Shown here piece after piece: positions 1 through 8,953 of a DNA stretch of 64,000 nt. The position numbers and the translations under genes were made by a program. The notes beneath the pieces are model-generated. The model did no database searches. It was not told the DNA's origin and was given only the letters and a program-made list of their open reading frames with translations. The stretch comes from CAYYIS01 sp964470965 (lineage in GTDB: Bacteria > JAAXHH01 > JABIQT01), in contig CAYYIS010000003.1 of the NCBI GenBank assembly GCA_964470965.1, positions 124,001 through 188,000 of the forward strand, written 5' to 3'. Within the stretch, counting starts at the first letter, position 1, and each line of letters begins with the position of its first letter.

Positions 1-537
1 CAGGGCACCTCGAAATATCCTGATATCGGGCTTGCGGAAGCCCACCGCGTCGGATACCGTGAACGAATCCACACGGGACAGCAGGTCCAGTCGTTTTGCG
101 GTCGCATACTGGCTGTCGGAATGATAATCTGCGGCGCCGTCTGTGATGATACCGACGTGGTAAACGTTGCACAGCTCGTTCAGTACTTCGATAGCTCCTT
201 CGCACCGTCTCATGTGATGTTGACGTCTTTCCGATAGGTATGCGTTCAGTTCATCCGCCAACGTCAGGTCGTCGATACCCAGTTTTTCCAGTGTTCTCCG
301 GAACCGGACATCCCGCGCTTCCGCCATGTTGATCGTGCCGGCATCCAGTTGTTCAAACAGATCCCTGTGCACATTTTCCCACACCCGGCGCGTGTCGAGC
401 TCGGTCAGCTCTGAACGGGGCAGCAGAAACATGTCCATCGTCTCCTGTTCCGCCTTCCGCCAGGCTTCCTGGGCACGACACAGGGTGTCGTCGAGATCGA
501 AAAACACACCTCGGATTGGTTTTGGGGAATTTATCAT
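1..537 (-). CDS. HAD-family hydrolase, C-terminus cut by window edge
   Basis: I translated this frame by hand: ATG at 537 opens 179 visible residues that run off the window. HAD motif I is near the N-terminus (VFFDLDDTL, about residues 11-19), motif II follows later (GIITDG), and the motif III lysine sits in GFRKPD just before the edge. The region between motifs I and II is an alpha-helical cap of type 1. Phosphatase or dehalogenase-like chemistry on a small phosphorylated metabolite is expected of the family; the substrate cannot be told. The start lies one base after the stop of the upstream dehydrogenase gene, so the two are probably co-translated. Confidence 0.85.
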   Translation of the reverse strand, partial: MINSPKPIRGVFFDLDDTLCRAQEAWRKAEQETMDMFLLPRSELTELDTRRVWENVHRDLFEQLDAGTINMAEARDVRFRRTLEKLGIDDLTLADELNAYLSERRQHHMRRCEGAIEVLNELCNVYHVGIITDGAADYHSDSQYATAKRLDLLSRVDSFTVSDAVGFRKPDIRIFRGAL

Positions 538-538
538 G

Positions 539-1594
539 TTACTCGAACAATGGATTGATCGGTTCCTGCAACGGCAGTCCGACGGGTGATCCGTCAAGGG
601 CGGATCGATAGCCGGCGCACAGCACCTCTACGCCTCTCGCCGCTGTTGCCACATCACTGTCGGGCGGCTCGCCGTGTTCAATACAACGCAGCAATTGGTC
701 TATAGCCGGTGTGCTACCGTGCCCTTCAAGGAAAGATTCCACAGGTTGCACTTTGCCGTTTTGGATCATAATAGCGGCATCCGGGTCCAGGAACAAATTG
801 CCGTTTTCGAATTCTATGGTGAGGGCGTTGCGGTGGCTGCGTTCTCCGCGCACCGCCTGCTTGCCAACTGCCAGAATTGCCCAGAAACGGCCGTAATCCA
901 GTACAAGCTGGCCGTAGTTTTCCACCTCGGTTTCCACGTAAGGCTTCCAGAACGATTGGGAGCGGGCTTCCACCCCCTCCGGCATACCCAGCATTTGAAC
1001 GGCGTAATCGATGGCGTAGCACCCCATGTTGGTCATCTCGCCGCCGCCGGAGACTGCTGCCGGATCGAACCGTTCCGGCCAATTGGACTGTATGGGGAAT
1101 CCTTCCTGGAACAACATCCCGAAGGTATGGTAATAGCTTATCACCTGACCAAAGCGGCCGTTACGAACATCTTTCAACAACTTATCGAATGCGGCCACTT
1201 GCTTTATCATGGGGGCGTCGAACACGGCCGGCACGCACGCTTTCCGAATAGCGGCTTCGATCCGCTGGGCAGCGGAAGGGCTGTGGCAGAGCGGTTTGTT
1301 GATGAAAATAGGCTTCTTGGCCGCTGCCGCCTGTTCGACCAGGTCGGCCTTATCGCACGGATCGCTGGTTACGACGAGAATCTGCACATCCGGATGGTGT
1401 ATCACTTCCTCATAGCAGGACGCCAGTGCGGCCTGCATGGCCTCCTGCAACTCGCCGGCACGATCGGGCTTGCTCTCAAAGCCGGTTACCACCTGCGTTT
1501 CCGGATGGCGCAAGAACTGTCCCGCTGCGCCGGCACCGTGAGTGCAGCAGTTGCCGAGGATGCCTACGCCATATGCTGGTTTGAAATTCACCAT
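539..1594 (-). CDS. Gfo/Idh/MocA-family NAD(P)-dependent oxidoreductase
   Basis: A sugar or inositol-type dehydrogenase of about 351 aa. The N-terminal Rossmann strand is visible (YGVGILGNCCTHG), and the catalytic-lysine motif appears as NKP at about residues 99-101 in place of the usual EKP. The C-terminal half has the family's alpha/beta substrate domain with a GGGEMTNMGCYAIDY segment. I prefer ATG 1594, which puts the Rossmann strand six residues from the N-terminus; a GTG at 1660 in the same frame would add 22 residues not typical of the family. It follows the PhyH gene at 1681-2598 and precedes a HAD hydrolase, suggesting a small oxidative catabolic operon. The substrate is unknown. Confidence 0.88.
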   Translation of the reverse strand: MVNFKPAYGVGILGNCCTHGAGAAGQFLRHPETQVVTGFESKPDRAGELQEAMQAALASCYEEVIHHPDVQILVVTSDPCDKADLVEQAAAAKKPIFINKPLCHSPSAAQRIEAAIRKACVPAVFDAPMIKQVAAFDKLLKDVRNGRFGQVISYYHTFGMLFQEGFPIQSNWPERFDPAAVSGGGEMTNMGCYAIDYAVQMLGMPEGVEARSQSFWKPYVETEVENYGQLVLDYGRFWAILAVGKQAVRGERSHRNALTIEFENGNLFLDPDAAIMIQNGKVQPVESFLEGHGSTPAIDQLLRCIEHGEPPDSDVATAARGVEVLCAGYRSALDGSPVGLPLQEPINPLFE

Positions 1595-1680
1595 TGCCTG
1601 ACCATGATTTAAATCCTGGATTGCATTCACTTCGTTCAGGCGCAATCTCTGGAGTTCCACATTCCCAATTTTTTCGGCTT

Positions 1681-2598
1681 CTATCCGGGTGCATAATCAT
1701 CCGGATTGTCTCTCCGCCAGTTCGGCAAATATCCTTCGGTTCGTCCGTATCCGTATGATGGACCGATCTGATTCTCCGTTTTCCAGGGCCAGCCCTGTCC
1801 CCCGATGATACGGTATTCGTCCGCTTTCCCGCAAAGCCAGTAAAAGATATGGGCGTTATATCGAGCGGTACCGTGACCGCCGTAATAGGCGTTCTCAAAA
1901 TCAAAATCCGGTTCGGTGATCCAGTCTCGTGTCGGTGGTTCGGTGCGCCAGTAATTGTATTTCAACATGTGGCGGACCCCCTTTGCGGTGGACGCACCTC
2001 TTCGGTGCAGGATGCTCTGAGCGTGGATGCCGAAAGATCCTGCGGGGCCTTCCGCAAACACGCCTGCTTCATCTGGATCACGCCGGGTAGGCCGGATATG
2101 GGACCCCGGCACCAGTTCGGTAGGACCCAGCTCGATCGGTGTGTCCTGGGGAAAATAGAAGACTTCGACGAAATTCACTTCGGGTCCGAAAATATGATCC
2201 GCATCATGGTGCCAGTTCTGGGCTTCCACAGGACATTCCACCTTGTGGTGGCTTACAAGGACAGGAAGCCCTACATTCCTGCCGAGCAGCGACCGCAAGA
2301 CACCGCACAGCTTCGGGTTGAGCAGGACATGTTTAATGTACCACTCTTCGAGCATGATGGTACTCGGTTCATGACTTCCGCGGATGCGTGTCAGGTCATC
2401 TTCGGTTAGACCATCTGGAATATACATCGGATTTGCCTCTAATCTGCCCTCCAGATAGTCACAGGCCTTCTGATTGATTTCATCGGGCACCGCATTTTTC
2501 AGCATCAGAAAACCATCCCGGCAGAACGCCAGCACCTCGGAATCCGTCATCGTAGGTTCGCAGTCGAACGTGCGGTTGGGCGTCTTTTCAATCTTCAT
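1681..2598 (-). CDS. Phytanoyl-CoA dioxygenase (PhyH) family protein
   Basis: A 305-aa Fe(II)/2-oxoglutarate-dependent oxygenase of the PhyH family. The iron ligands can be read as H130-x-D132 (in NWHHDAD) and a distal His near 198 (ILHRRG), with a 2-oxoglutarate-binding Arg about 11 residues later (RHMLKY). The cupin-like core also has the family signature LGPTELVPGSH. Such enzymes hydroxylate small organic or lipid substrates; environmental homologues are mostly uncharacterised. It is the first gene of a run on the minus strand with the Gfo/Idh/MocA dehydrogenase, an arrangement compatible with sequential oxidation of one substrate (inference). Confidence 0.9.
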   Translation of the reverse strand: MKIEKTPNRTFDCEPTMTDSEVLAFCRDGFLMLKNAVPDEINQKACDYLEGRLEANPMYIPDGLTEDDLTRIRGSHEPSTIMLEEWYIKHVLLNPKLCGVLRSLLGRNVGLPVLVSHHKVECPVEAQNWHHDADHIFGPEVNFVEVFYFPQDTPIELGPTELVPGSHIRPTRRDPDEAGVFAEGPAGSFGIHAQSILHRRGASTAKGVRHMLKYNYWRTEPPTRDWITEPDFDFENAYYGGHGTARYNAHIFYWLCGKADEYRIIGGQGWPWKTENQIGPSYGYGRTEGYLPNWRRDNPDDYAPG

Positions 2599-2854
2599 TT
2601 CCTGTCGCCTTTCTGCCTTTCAATATCAGATGGAAAGTAACTGGGGACCTGACCTCTGTTGCGAGCGAATGCATTACGGTATTTCTTCATTTTGTAACGT
2701 GTGGCAGTAGAAGCGATGCCGGTATTACATTCGTAGGTAAAAGGGGTAACACGTCGTAACAACCTCATTATAATTGGGAAACGCATCCATAGGTCAGAAG
2801 TGATTTTGTTCAGCCCCGAAATCGATATATCCGTGTCCCGGTGCCACAATTTTA

Positions 2855-3634
2855 TTAGTTCCTATTGCCCGAAAGCCGCTGGACACGCATTATCCGAGGA
2901 CACTGTCCGCAGTTGGGCGAGCCGCTGTGGAGAAGCCAGGGGTGGCCCAGGATTACTTCGCCTGGCTTCCCGGTCAACTCTTTGACCCTTAGAGGAACAC
3001 CGGAGACCGTATTTTCCTTCATCATGAATTGCTCGATCCGGTCGGGATCGCCGTCGTCTGAACTGAGTTTTTTTAACCACGGATCGCTGGCGAGCAGGTC
3101 CCTGCGGACTTTCTTCATACGTTTAAGGTCCCTGGATCGGCGCGTCTTCACATACTCGCGAATCATTCTGTGAGATCCCGCCACCACCGCTGTGCCGCCG
3201 GACTGTGGCGGTACGGACGAAAGAAAGCTGAACACCAGCAGTCCGGACACCCGTCCAGGGGGGGGCAGAAAGTCATAGTCCGTATGCCAGACCTGGCAAG
3301 GTACGTTCCACGTGCGATCCGACTGCGGAAATGTAACCAGAAACTGTCCCCAGTGCTTAGGTTTTTCCCACTGCCCTGCCCCCATCAGATCATCGATCGC
3401 CTCTATCAAGACAGGGCTCCCTATCGGCGCGAAGACTTTATGCGCTTTCAAAGGCTGGAGGCCGGACGGGTGCATTACGGTCCACGTGGCGGGCTCGTCG
3501 CGAACAATTCCGTGCAGTCTGTTCAGGCCACCCCAGACCAGTTCTTCCATGGCGGAGGCGTCGTCTTTGGAGAAGGCAGAAATCCTTACAAAACCATCGG
3601 ATTCAAATGATTCGTGTTGTTGTTGTGTAAGCAT
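2855..3634 (-). CDS. Phytanoyl-CoA dioxygenase (PhyH) family protein
   Basis: A 259-aa member of the same superfamily as its neighbour but clearly divergent from it. The metal triad reads H117-x-D119 (VWHTDYDF) and a distal His at 236 (WLLHSGSPN), followed by an Arg-rich segment (RIMRVQR) that can supply the 2-oxoglutarate-binding Arg. The SGGTAVVAGSH segment is the typical PhyH turn before the second half of the barrel. It is transcribed toward the other PhyH gene after a 256-bp gap in which I see no gene, so it may be separately expressed. It diverges from the HD-domain gene at 3739. Confidence 0.88.
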   Translation of the reverse strand: MLTQQQHESFESDGFVRISAFSKDDASAMEELVWGGLNRLHGIVRDEPATWTVMHPSGLQPLKAHKVFAPIGSPVLIEAIDDLMGAGQWEKPKHWGQFLVTFPQSDRTWNVPCQVWHTDYDFLPPPGRVSGLLVFSFLSSVPPQSGGTAVVAGSHRMIREYVKTRRSRDLKRMKKVRRDLLASDPWLKKLSSDDGDPDRIEQFMMKENTVSGVPLRVKELTGKPGEVILGHPWLLHSGSPNCGQCPRIMRVQRLSGNRN

Positions 3635-3738
3635 AATTCAATGGTACTCCTCAACGATCTACTATATGTTAATATACACAATAAATCATCAATGTGTTTG
3701 TCAACATAATTGCTACAATAAAGAGGATGTATCTATCT

Positions 3739-4371
3739 ATGCCTCGCGCTCTACATTCAGACAGCGTCCCCTGTCTGGAACGCCTCATCGCTCTAGAACC
3801 TTTGGGAAAGTACCTGGATCGTTTGAAGGATCACCACGACGACTCCTATGAACACTCACTTAGAGTAGCCCTCCTGGCCATTGATCTTGCGCATGAAAAC
3901 CGGTTGTCGGACGCGGAGGTACGTACGGTCGGCTATGCCGGTCTGCTGCACGATCTGGGTAAGGTTTCCATCGAGGCTTCCCTGCTTTCCAAACCCACGG
4001 CATTGAATCCGGAAGAACGCGAGGCAGTTAAATACCATCCCAGGTTCGGTTTACTGCAACTGACGGAAGGTTTTTTCCTAAAAGTTAAGGCGGTAATAGC
4101 CGGCCATCATGAATTTCAGACCGGGCCGTTTCCGCGAAGTAATGACGATCGGCGTGGCATTCCCCGTGAGAAGAGTACGGATCGCCGGGAAGGTAATGAA
4201 TCGGTCACACGTCTTACGCAGATAGTGGCCATTGCGGATATGTCTGACGCATTGGCCAGCGCCCGATCCTACAAGGATGGAATATCCCAGGTGAAAATTC
4301 GTGAAATTCTGAACGGCCAGTTTACGGGAGATCCAAAACTGATTGATCAGGTGCTGGCGCGGTATCCCTGA
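3739..4371 (+). CDS. HD-domain (HD-GYP-like) phosphohydrolase
   Basis: About 210 aa with an almost complete HD-GYP metal-site pattern: H39 (YEHS), H71-D72 (LLHDLGK), H100-P101 (YHPRFG), H123-H124-E125 and D167 in an IADMSDAL segment. The DG-GYP loop that normally follows HHE is replaced by QTGPFPRS, so c-di-GMP phosphodiesterase activity cannot be assumed. No receiver or sensor domain is attached. I chose ATG 3739 because AGAGG lies about 12 bases upstream; the open frame extends to ATG 3694 but adds nothing family-like. The gene is AT-rich at its 5' side and divergent from a PhyH gene. Confidence 0.85.
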   Translation: MPRALHSDSVPCLERLIALEPLGKYLDRLKDHHDDSYEHSLRVALLAIDLAHENRLSDAEVRTVGYAGLLHDLGKVSIEASLLSKPTALNPEEREAVKYHPRFGLLQLTEGFFLKVKAVIAGHHEFQTGPFPRSNDDRRGIPREKSTDRREGNESVTRLTQIVAIADMSDALASARSYKDGISQVKIREILNGQFTGDPKLIDQVLARYP

Positions 4372-4436
4372 TCGGCATGTCAGCACGGTAGAGCGGCCGG
4401 GGGCCTGCCGATTATAAGGGGAAGGTTGAAACAATC

Positions 4437-5159
4437 ATGCAGAAATTACTGATCGGCGCGCACCGAGGCGCTATGTGTCATGCACCGGAGAACACGCTGG
4501 CGGCGTTCGAGAAAGCGATCGAGTTTGGGACCTACCGCATCGAGCTGGACCTGCGGCGCAGCAAGGACGGCCATATCGTGCTCATGCACGACGAAACGGT
4601 GGACCGGACCACGGACGGCCGTGGTCGCCTGCGTGACTTGACGCTGCCGGAATTGCGGCAGCTGAACGTGGGCGACACAGAGCGGATACCTACGTTTGAG
4701 GAGACTCTAGCCTGTGTCCGAGGTCGCAGCAAGTTGCTCGTGGAACTCAAAGACGGCGATATAACGGAGCAGGTCATCGACCTCATTAGAACGGCTGATA
4801 TGATCGATGACTGCACACTGTCGTCGTTCAACGAAAACTGTCTGAGCCAGTCAAAAGTTCTGTGCCCGAAGCTGTCCAGAGCCTGTTTTTTCGTGAAACC
4901 GGGAATTTTCAACGCGCAGGAGGTCATCGATCGGTTCGGCGTGGATATGGTGATCGTCTGGCCTCGGGCCGCCTCCCCGGGAAATATCGCTGAGGCAAAG
5001 CGCCACGGACTGCAGGTGCGGTGCGGCTTCACCGACAACCTGTCCTACGGAGAAGCATTTGAAGTGTTCTCGAATCTGGTCCGTATGGGGGTAGACGAAT
5101 TCTCCTGCGGACGCCCCGACTGGCTAGGCAGAATGATAGAAGAGATAACACAGGCCTAA
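4437..5159 (+). CDS. Glycerophosphodiester phosphodiesterase (GDPD family)
   Basis: A 240-aa TIM-barrel enzyme that hydrolyses glycerophosphodiesters to sn-glycerol-3-phosphate and an alcohol. It shows the family signatures GAHRGA (catalytic H9-R10), PENT, and the metal-binding ELDLRRSKDG with VLMHDETVDRTTDG. There is no signal peptide, so it resembles cytoplasmic UgpQ rather than periplasmic GlpQ. The length fits UgpQ-type enzymes. A purine-rich site (AAGGGGAAGG) lies about 11 bases before the ATG. It follows the HD-domain gene by 65 bp in the same direction. Confidence 0.93.
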   Translation: MQKLLIGAHRGAMCHAPENTLAAFEKAIEFGTYRIELDLRRSKDGHIVLMHDETVDRTTDGRGRLRDLTLPELRQLNVGDTERIPTFEETLACVRGRSKLLVELKDGDITEQVIDLIRTADMIDDCTLSSFNENCLSQSKVLCPKLSRACFFVKPGIFNAQEVIDRFGVDMVIVWPRAASPGNIAEAKRHGLQVRCGFTDNLSYGEAFEVFSNLVRMGVDEFSCGRPDWLGRMIEEITQA

Positions 5160-5501
5160 TCTCTACCTGGCGTCCCGGCCACAGATCCGGGATCTCCACG
5201 TGCCGATTACACGGATTGTTAGTGGTCTGAAGGGGATCCCCATCTTAACGGAGATTACGGGATCCTGCGGCTTAATCCCAGTAGTTCTTTCTTCGAATCC
5301 ATCGGGGTGTTTATGCCATCACTTGAATCGGCAATGCGCCTCTTTTCCGGGTCCCAGGTGGCCTCTGCGGCAGCCGCCGCCGGCAGGGAACAATGGTGCT
5401 TCCGATGGAAAGACTATGGGCCCCGTCTATCGCCGGAAACACGCGTAGTGTGTGAATGGGGATGGCCTATGATTTCGGCAATGCCAACTGGCCCACCAAC
5501 T
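5160..5501. other. Intergenic stretch, no supported gene
   Basis: 342 bases between the convergent GDPD gene and the small membrane protein gene. There is a short inverted repeat (TCCCGG at 5173-5178, CCGGGA at 5187-5192) just after the GDPD stop, without a T-run, so it is not a convincing terminator. Short open frames here have no recognisable family. Confidence 0.5.
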
Positions 5502-5792
5502 TCACTCCCACTCTTTTCTGACCCGCCCCAGCTCACTCAGAAGAAACTCCCGTGCCGGTTCGTCCGCTACCATCGGTGAGGTTTGGAAATAAGCGATCAA
5601 TTTATCCAACCGGTCCAGTCGGTCATAGGATGTCGACCAGTGCTCAGGCGGTTCGCCGGTATCGATAATGTATTCAGCGTCCTTATGTTTTTCGGCAACT
5701 TGACGGCCGCCACGGCGTCCCATGGCCTGGATGCCGGCCCTGACAAGGAATGTGAGGGCGACTACAAAGGCCAGAAACCAGAGCATGATCAT
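5502..5792 (-). CDS. Small single-pass membrane protein, unknown function
   Basis: A 96-aa protein with one N-terminal membrane segment (residues about 2-22, FLAFVVALTFLVRAG) followed by a basic stop-transfer patch and a charged cytoplasmic tail that looks helical (YDRLDRLDKLIAYF). Its ATG overlaps the TGA of the upstream ATPase gene as ATGA, so it is translationally coupled to the peptide transporter operon and is the last gene in it. I do not recognise a family. It could be an accessory subunit of the transporter; that is inference from position only. Confidence 0.6.
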   Translation of the reverse strand: MIMLWFLAFVVALTFLVRAGIQAMGRRGGRQVAEKHKDAEYIIDTGEPPEHWSTSYDRLDRLDKLIAYFQTSPMVADEPAREFLLSELGRVRKEWE

Positions 5793-6841
5793 GGGGTGCT
5801 TACCCCCCGCAACGTAAGGTCACGAGCGAAATGGCAGGCACTGTAGTGGCCGGGAGCTACTTCTTCCCAGGTGGGTGTCTGCTCTTTGCAAATGACTTCG
5901 GCGTAGGGACACCTCGGGTGGAAATAGCATCCCGTCGGCGGATTCGCGGGATCGGCGATTTCACCGGACAGGCCGTCCATCGGGGGTACATGGTCCGGAT
6001 CCGGCTGCGGCACGGCGCCCAGGAGCGCCTCCGTGTAGGGATGGCGCGGTCGGTCGAAGAGATTCCGCTTGGATGACTGCTCCACCATGCGTCCCACATA
6101 CATGACCGCCACGCGATCCGCGATGTGCTCCACCACGGCCAGGTCGTGGGAGATGAAAAGGTAGGTCAGATAAAACTCAGACTGCAGATCCTTCAGCAGG
6201 TTGAGGATCTGGGCCTGCACCGATACATCGAGTGCGGAGACCGGCTCGTCGCAGACGATCAGATCGGGATCCGGTGCCAGCGCGCGGGCAATACCGATGC
6301 GCTGGCGCTGCCCGCCGCTGAAGGCATGGGGATAGCGGTTCAGATGCCGAATGTCGAGCCCCACAGCATCCATCAGGCTCCGCACCCGCTCCGCCAGCTC
6401 AATACCGCTGGCCAGACCGCTTTCCACAAGTGGTTCGGACACGATGTCCATGATCGTCATCCTCGGGTCAAGTGAAGCGAACGGATCCTGGAAGATCATC
6501 TGCATGTGACGCCGTAAATGTCGGAGCCGTTTCTTATCCAACTGCGTCAGATCCACAGATTCATGTCCCGCTTCCGGCTTAAACAGGATAGCCCCATCGG
6601 TGGCCTCCAGGACTCGCAGCACACACCGTCCCAGTGTGGTCTTCCCACAACCGGATTCTCCCACAAGCGCCAGTGTTTCTCCGCGGTACAGCGTTAGGTT
6701 AACGTCGTCCACCGCTTTGACGTGTCCGACGGTCTTGTTAAAAAAGCCGCGCTCGATCGGGTAATATTTCTTCAAACCACGTATGTCTAATATGGTGTCA
6801 GTTCCCAAATTCAACCATCGCTTTCGGTGTACAGTCTGCAC
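5789..6841 (-). CDS. Oligopeptide/dipeptide ABC transporter ATP-binding protein (OppF/DppF type)
   Basis: A 350-aa ABC ATPase with Walker A (GESGCGKTT), signature (FSGGQRQR), Walker B (LIVCDEPVSALD), the H-loop (FISHDLAVV) and the C-terminal oligo_HPN extension (CYFHPRCPYAE). It pairs with the OppD-type ATPase immediately upstream; the two form the nucleotide-binding heterodimer on the cytoplasmic face. The start is uncertain: GTG 6841 overlaps the upstream gene by about 30 bases, while TTG 6814 overlaps its stop codon and gives the more usual N-terminus. Downstream it overlaps the 96-aa membrane protein by ATGA. Confidence 0.95.
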   Translation of the reverse strand: MQTVHRKRWLNLGTDTILDIRGLKKYYPIERGFFNKTVGHVKAVDDVNLTLYRGETLALVGESGCGKTTLGRCVLRVLEATDGAILFKPEAGHESVDLTQLDKKRLRHLRRHMQMIFQDPFASLDPRMTIMDIVSEPLVESGLASGIELAERVRSLMDAVGLDIRHLNRYPHAFSGGQRQRIGIARALAPDPDLIVCDEPVSALDVSVQAQILNLLKDLQSEFYLTYLFISHDLAVVEHIADRVAVMYVGRMVEQSSKRNLFDRPRHPYTEALLGAVPQPDPDHVPPMDGLSGEIADPANPPTGCYFHPRCPYAEVICKEQTPTWEEVAPGHYSACHFARDLTLRGVSTP

Positions 6842-7812
6842 CGGACGCTATGCCCTGGTTCGACCCGCAAGAGCGGCGGGATGCCCTGATCGCAAAGGCC
6901 AGGTTTGGCCTGCGGGCAGCGGTCCATAAATCGGCAGACCGGCGGCAGTTTGACGGGTACGGGTACGGTGCCTTTGATGGCTTCCAGGCGGTCGTGCACT
7001 CCTCCGAGGCGCGGTACGGAGGCCATCAGTCCTTTTGTATACGGATGTATTGGATTCTTGAATATCCGATGCACTGTGGCCAACTCCACCACCTGACCCA
7101 GGTACATCACCGCCACAACATCGGCCATGCGGGCGATCACACCAAGGTCATGGGTGATGAACAGGATCGCCATACCGAACTGCTCCTGGAGATCTTTCAT
7201 TAGTGTCAATATCTGAGATTGCACGGTTACGTCCAGCGCTGTTGTGGGTTCATCGGCGATGAGGAGGAGCGGATGGCAGGCCAGGGCTCCAGCGATCATG
7301 ACGCGCTGGCGCAGGCCGCCGGACAGCTGGTGCGGGTAATCGTTCATCCGTTGTTCTGGATTGGAAATACCCACGCGCCGCAGCATTTCGATGGACCGCT
7401 GCCACGCTTCATCGCGGTTTTTTGTACGGTGTTCGAGAATCACCTCCGAGACCTGATCGCCGATGGTATGTACCGGCGACAGACTGGTCATCGGTTCTTG
7501 GAAGATCATTGAGATAGATCCGCCCCGGATCGCACGCATGGTTTTCCCGAATGGGTCCTGTGCCGCCAGATCCAGTGGCGTTGCACCCGGCCGATGAAGA
7601 CGAATCACACCGCCGGTGATGCGTCCTGGTTTGGGCACGATCTGAAGAATAGACTGTGCCATCACGCTCTTACCGCACCCGCTTTCACCGATGACACCTA
7701 CTGTCTGATGCCTGTCGATGGACAAGTCGACCCCATGGACAGCGTTTAGGCAGCCCTCATCGAGTTGGAATTCGGTTTTTAAGTCTCTGATCTGTAATAT
7801 GGTATCGCTCAT
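6811..7812 (-). CDS. Oligopeptide/dipeptide ABC transporter ATP-binding protein (OppD/DppD type)
   Basis: A 333-aa ABC ATPase: Walker A (GESGCGKS), Q-loop (FQEPMTSLSP), signature (LSGGLRQRV), Walker B (LLIADEPTTALD), H-loop (FITHDLGV) and the C-terminal Cys-containing extension (CRFMDRCPQAKPGLC). It powers uptake together with the OppF-type partner. ATG 7812 follows the permease stop by 12 bases. The substrate class (peptides, or oligosaccharides as in some family members) cannot be decided from the ATPases. Confidence 0.95.
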   Translation of the reverse strand: MSDTILQIRDLKTEFQLDEGCLNAVHGVDLSIDRHQTVGVIGESGCGKSVMAQSILQIVPKPGRITGGVIRLHRPGATPLDLAAQDPFGKTMRAIRGGSISMIFQEPMTSLSPVHTIGDQVSEVILEHRTKNRDEAWQRSIEMLRRVGISNPEQRMNDYPHQLSGGLRQRVMIAGALACHPLLLIADEPTTALDVTVQSQILTLMKDLQEQFGMAILFITHDLGVIARMADVVAVMYLGQVVELATVHRIFKNPIHPYTKGLMASVPRLGGVHDRLEAIKGTVPVPVKLPPVCRFMDRCPQAKPGLCDQGIPPLLRVEPGHSVRCRLYTESDG

Positions 7813-7824
7813 TTGAAAAATTCC

Positions 7825-8943
7825 CTAAGAGTGGTACGGGTCGGCCGCATCTCGCAGTCCGTCGCCCAGGAAGTTGAACGCCAGTACTGTTACGACCACG
7901 AAAGCACCCGGTATCAGGACCCACGGGTAGAGGATCACTACCTTAACATCCTGCGCAACGCTGAGCAGCACACCCCAGCTGACCACCGGCGCCCGCAGGC
8001 CCAGGCCCAGGAAGCTCAGGGCGGTTTCGCCGAGAATCATACCCGGTATGGCGAGGGTCAGGTTGACGATCAGGTAGCTCATGAACGCCGGCAGCAGATG
8101 CCGCCGTATTATCCGGGCATCCGTGGCCCCCGCGATGGCGGCCGCCACAACATAGTCCTCCGTACGGAGGCTGATAAGCTTGCCCCTTACCACCCGCGCC
8201 AATCCGCACCACCCCACAATGGAAAGGATGACGGTGATCATCAAATACACCTGGAGCGGCGGCCAATCCGGCGGCACCGCGGCGGCCAAGGCCATCCAGA
8301 GTGGGATCGTGGGGATAGACAGTAAGAATTCGATTAGTCGCTGAATGAACGTATCGGGTGCACCGCCGTAGTATCCGGAGATTCCTCCCAGCGCACACCC
8401 CAGCAGAAAACTGAACGCCACACCGACCAGCCCTATGGACAGAGACACCCGGGCTGCCGCCAGGATGCGGGACAGGATGTCCCGCCCCAGATTGTCGGTC
8501 CCGAAAATAAATAAAGTACCGGGCTCATCGACGCCGATCAGTCGGGTTTCGGACGGGATAAGGCCCCAGTGATTGTACCGGTCCCCCGCACGCAGGAACC
8601 GTATGGGATATTTTTGGGAGGTATCTTCCTCATACAGCAGTTCATACGTAACAGGATCGCGTCGTGTTGTCCAGCCATACACGAATGGCCGCAGATGAAA
8701 AACGCCCTCCTCGTCGATAACGTGTATCTGTTGAGGCGGGCTGTAGATGTAGGCGGTGTGACGTTTGTAGATATCGTAGGGCGCCAGGAAATCCGCCAGG
8801 ATCGCCGACCCGTATATCAACACAAGTATGGCCATGCCCATAAGCGCCAGCCGATGTCGTTTGAGCCGATTCCACACGAGCTGCCACTGCGTGGCTATCT
8901 CGTATCCGGTGTCACCGGTTAAGGGTATCACTGTTCGGGACAC
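7825..8943 (-). CDS. Oligopeptide-type ABC transporter permease (OppC/DppC type), with long extracytoplasmic loop
   Basis: A permease of about 372 aa with the BPD_transp_1 core: six predicted membrane segments and the EAA loop region (AAIAGATDARIIRRHLLP). Between the first membrane segment (about 34-53) and the start of the core (FGTDNLGRD at about 147) is an extracytoplasmic region of about 95 residues, longer than in enterobacterial OppC. The start GTG 8943 is chosen because GAAAGG lies 6 bases upstream and directly follows the stop of the OppB gene; an upstream ATG at 9015 would overlap OppB by 62 bases. Confidence 0.93.
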   Translation of the reverse strand: MSRTVIPLTGDTGYEIATQWQLVWNRLKRHRLALMGMAILVLIYGSAILADFLAPYDIYKRHTAYIYSPPQQIHVIDEEGVFHLRPFVYGWTTRRDPVTYELLYEEDTSQKYPIRFLRAGDRYNHWGLIPSETRLIGVDEPGTLFIFGTDNLGRDILSRILAAARVSLSIGLVGVAFSFLLGCALGGISGYYGGAPDTFIQRLIEFLLSIPTIPLWMALAAAVPPDWPPLQVYLMITVILSIVGWCGLARVVRGKLISLRTEDYVVAAAIAGATDARIIRRHLLPAFMSYLIVNLTLAIPGMILGETALSFLGLGLRAPVVSWGVLLSVAQDVKVVILYPWVLIPGAFVVVTVLAFNFLGDGLRDAADPYHS

Positions 8944-8953
8944 ATGAAACCTT

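Noticed and set aside
674..1612. A 312-codon plus-strand open frame opposite the Gfo/Idh/MocA gene
   Set aside because: It is an antisense shadow: the minus strand encodes a clear dehydrogenase with Rossmann and NKP motifs, and the plus frame has no family-like sequence.
5173..5192. A terminator after the GDPD gene
   Set aside because: The 6-bp inverted repeat has no T-run after it.
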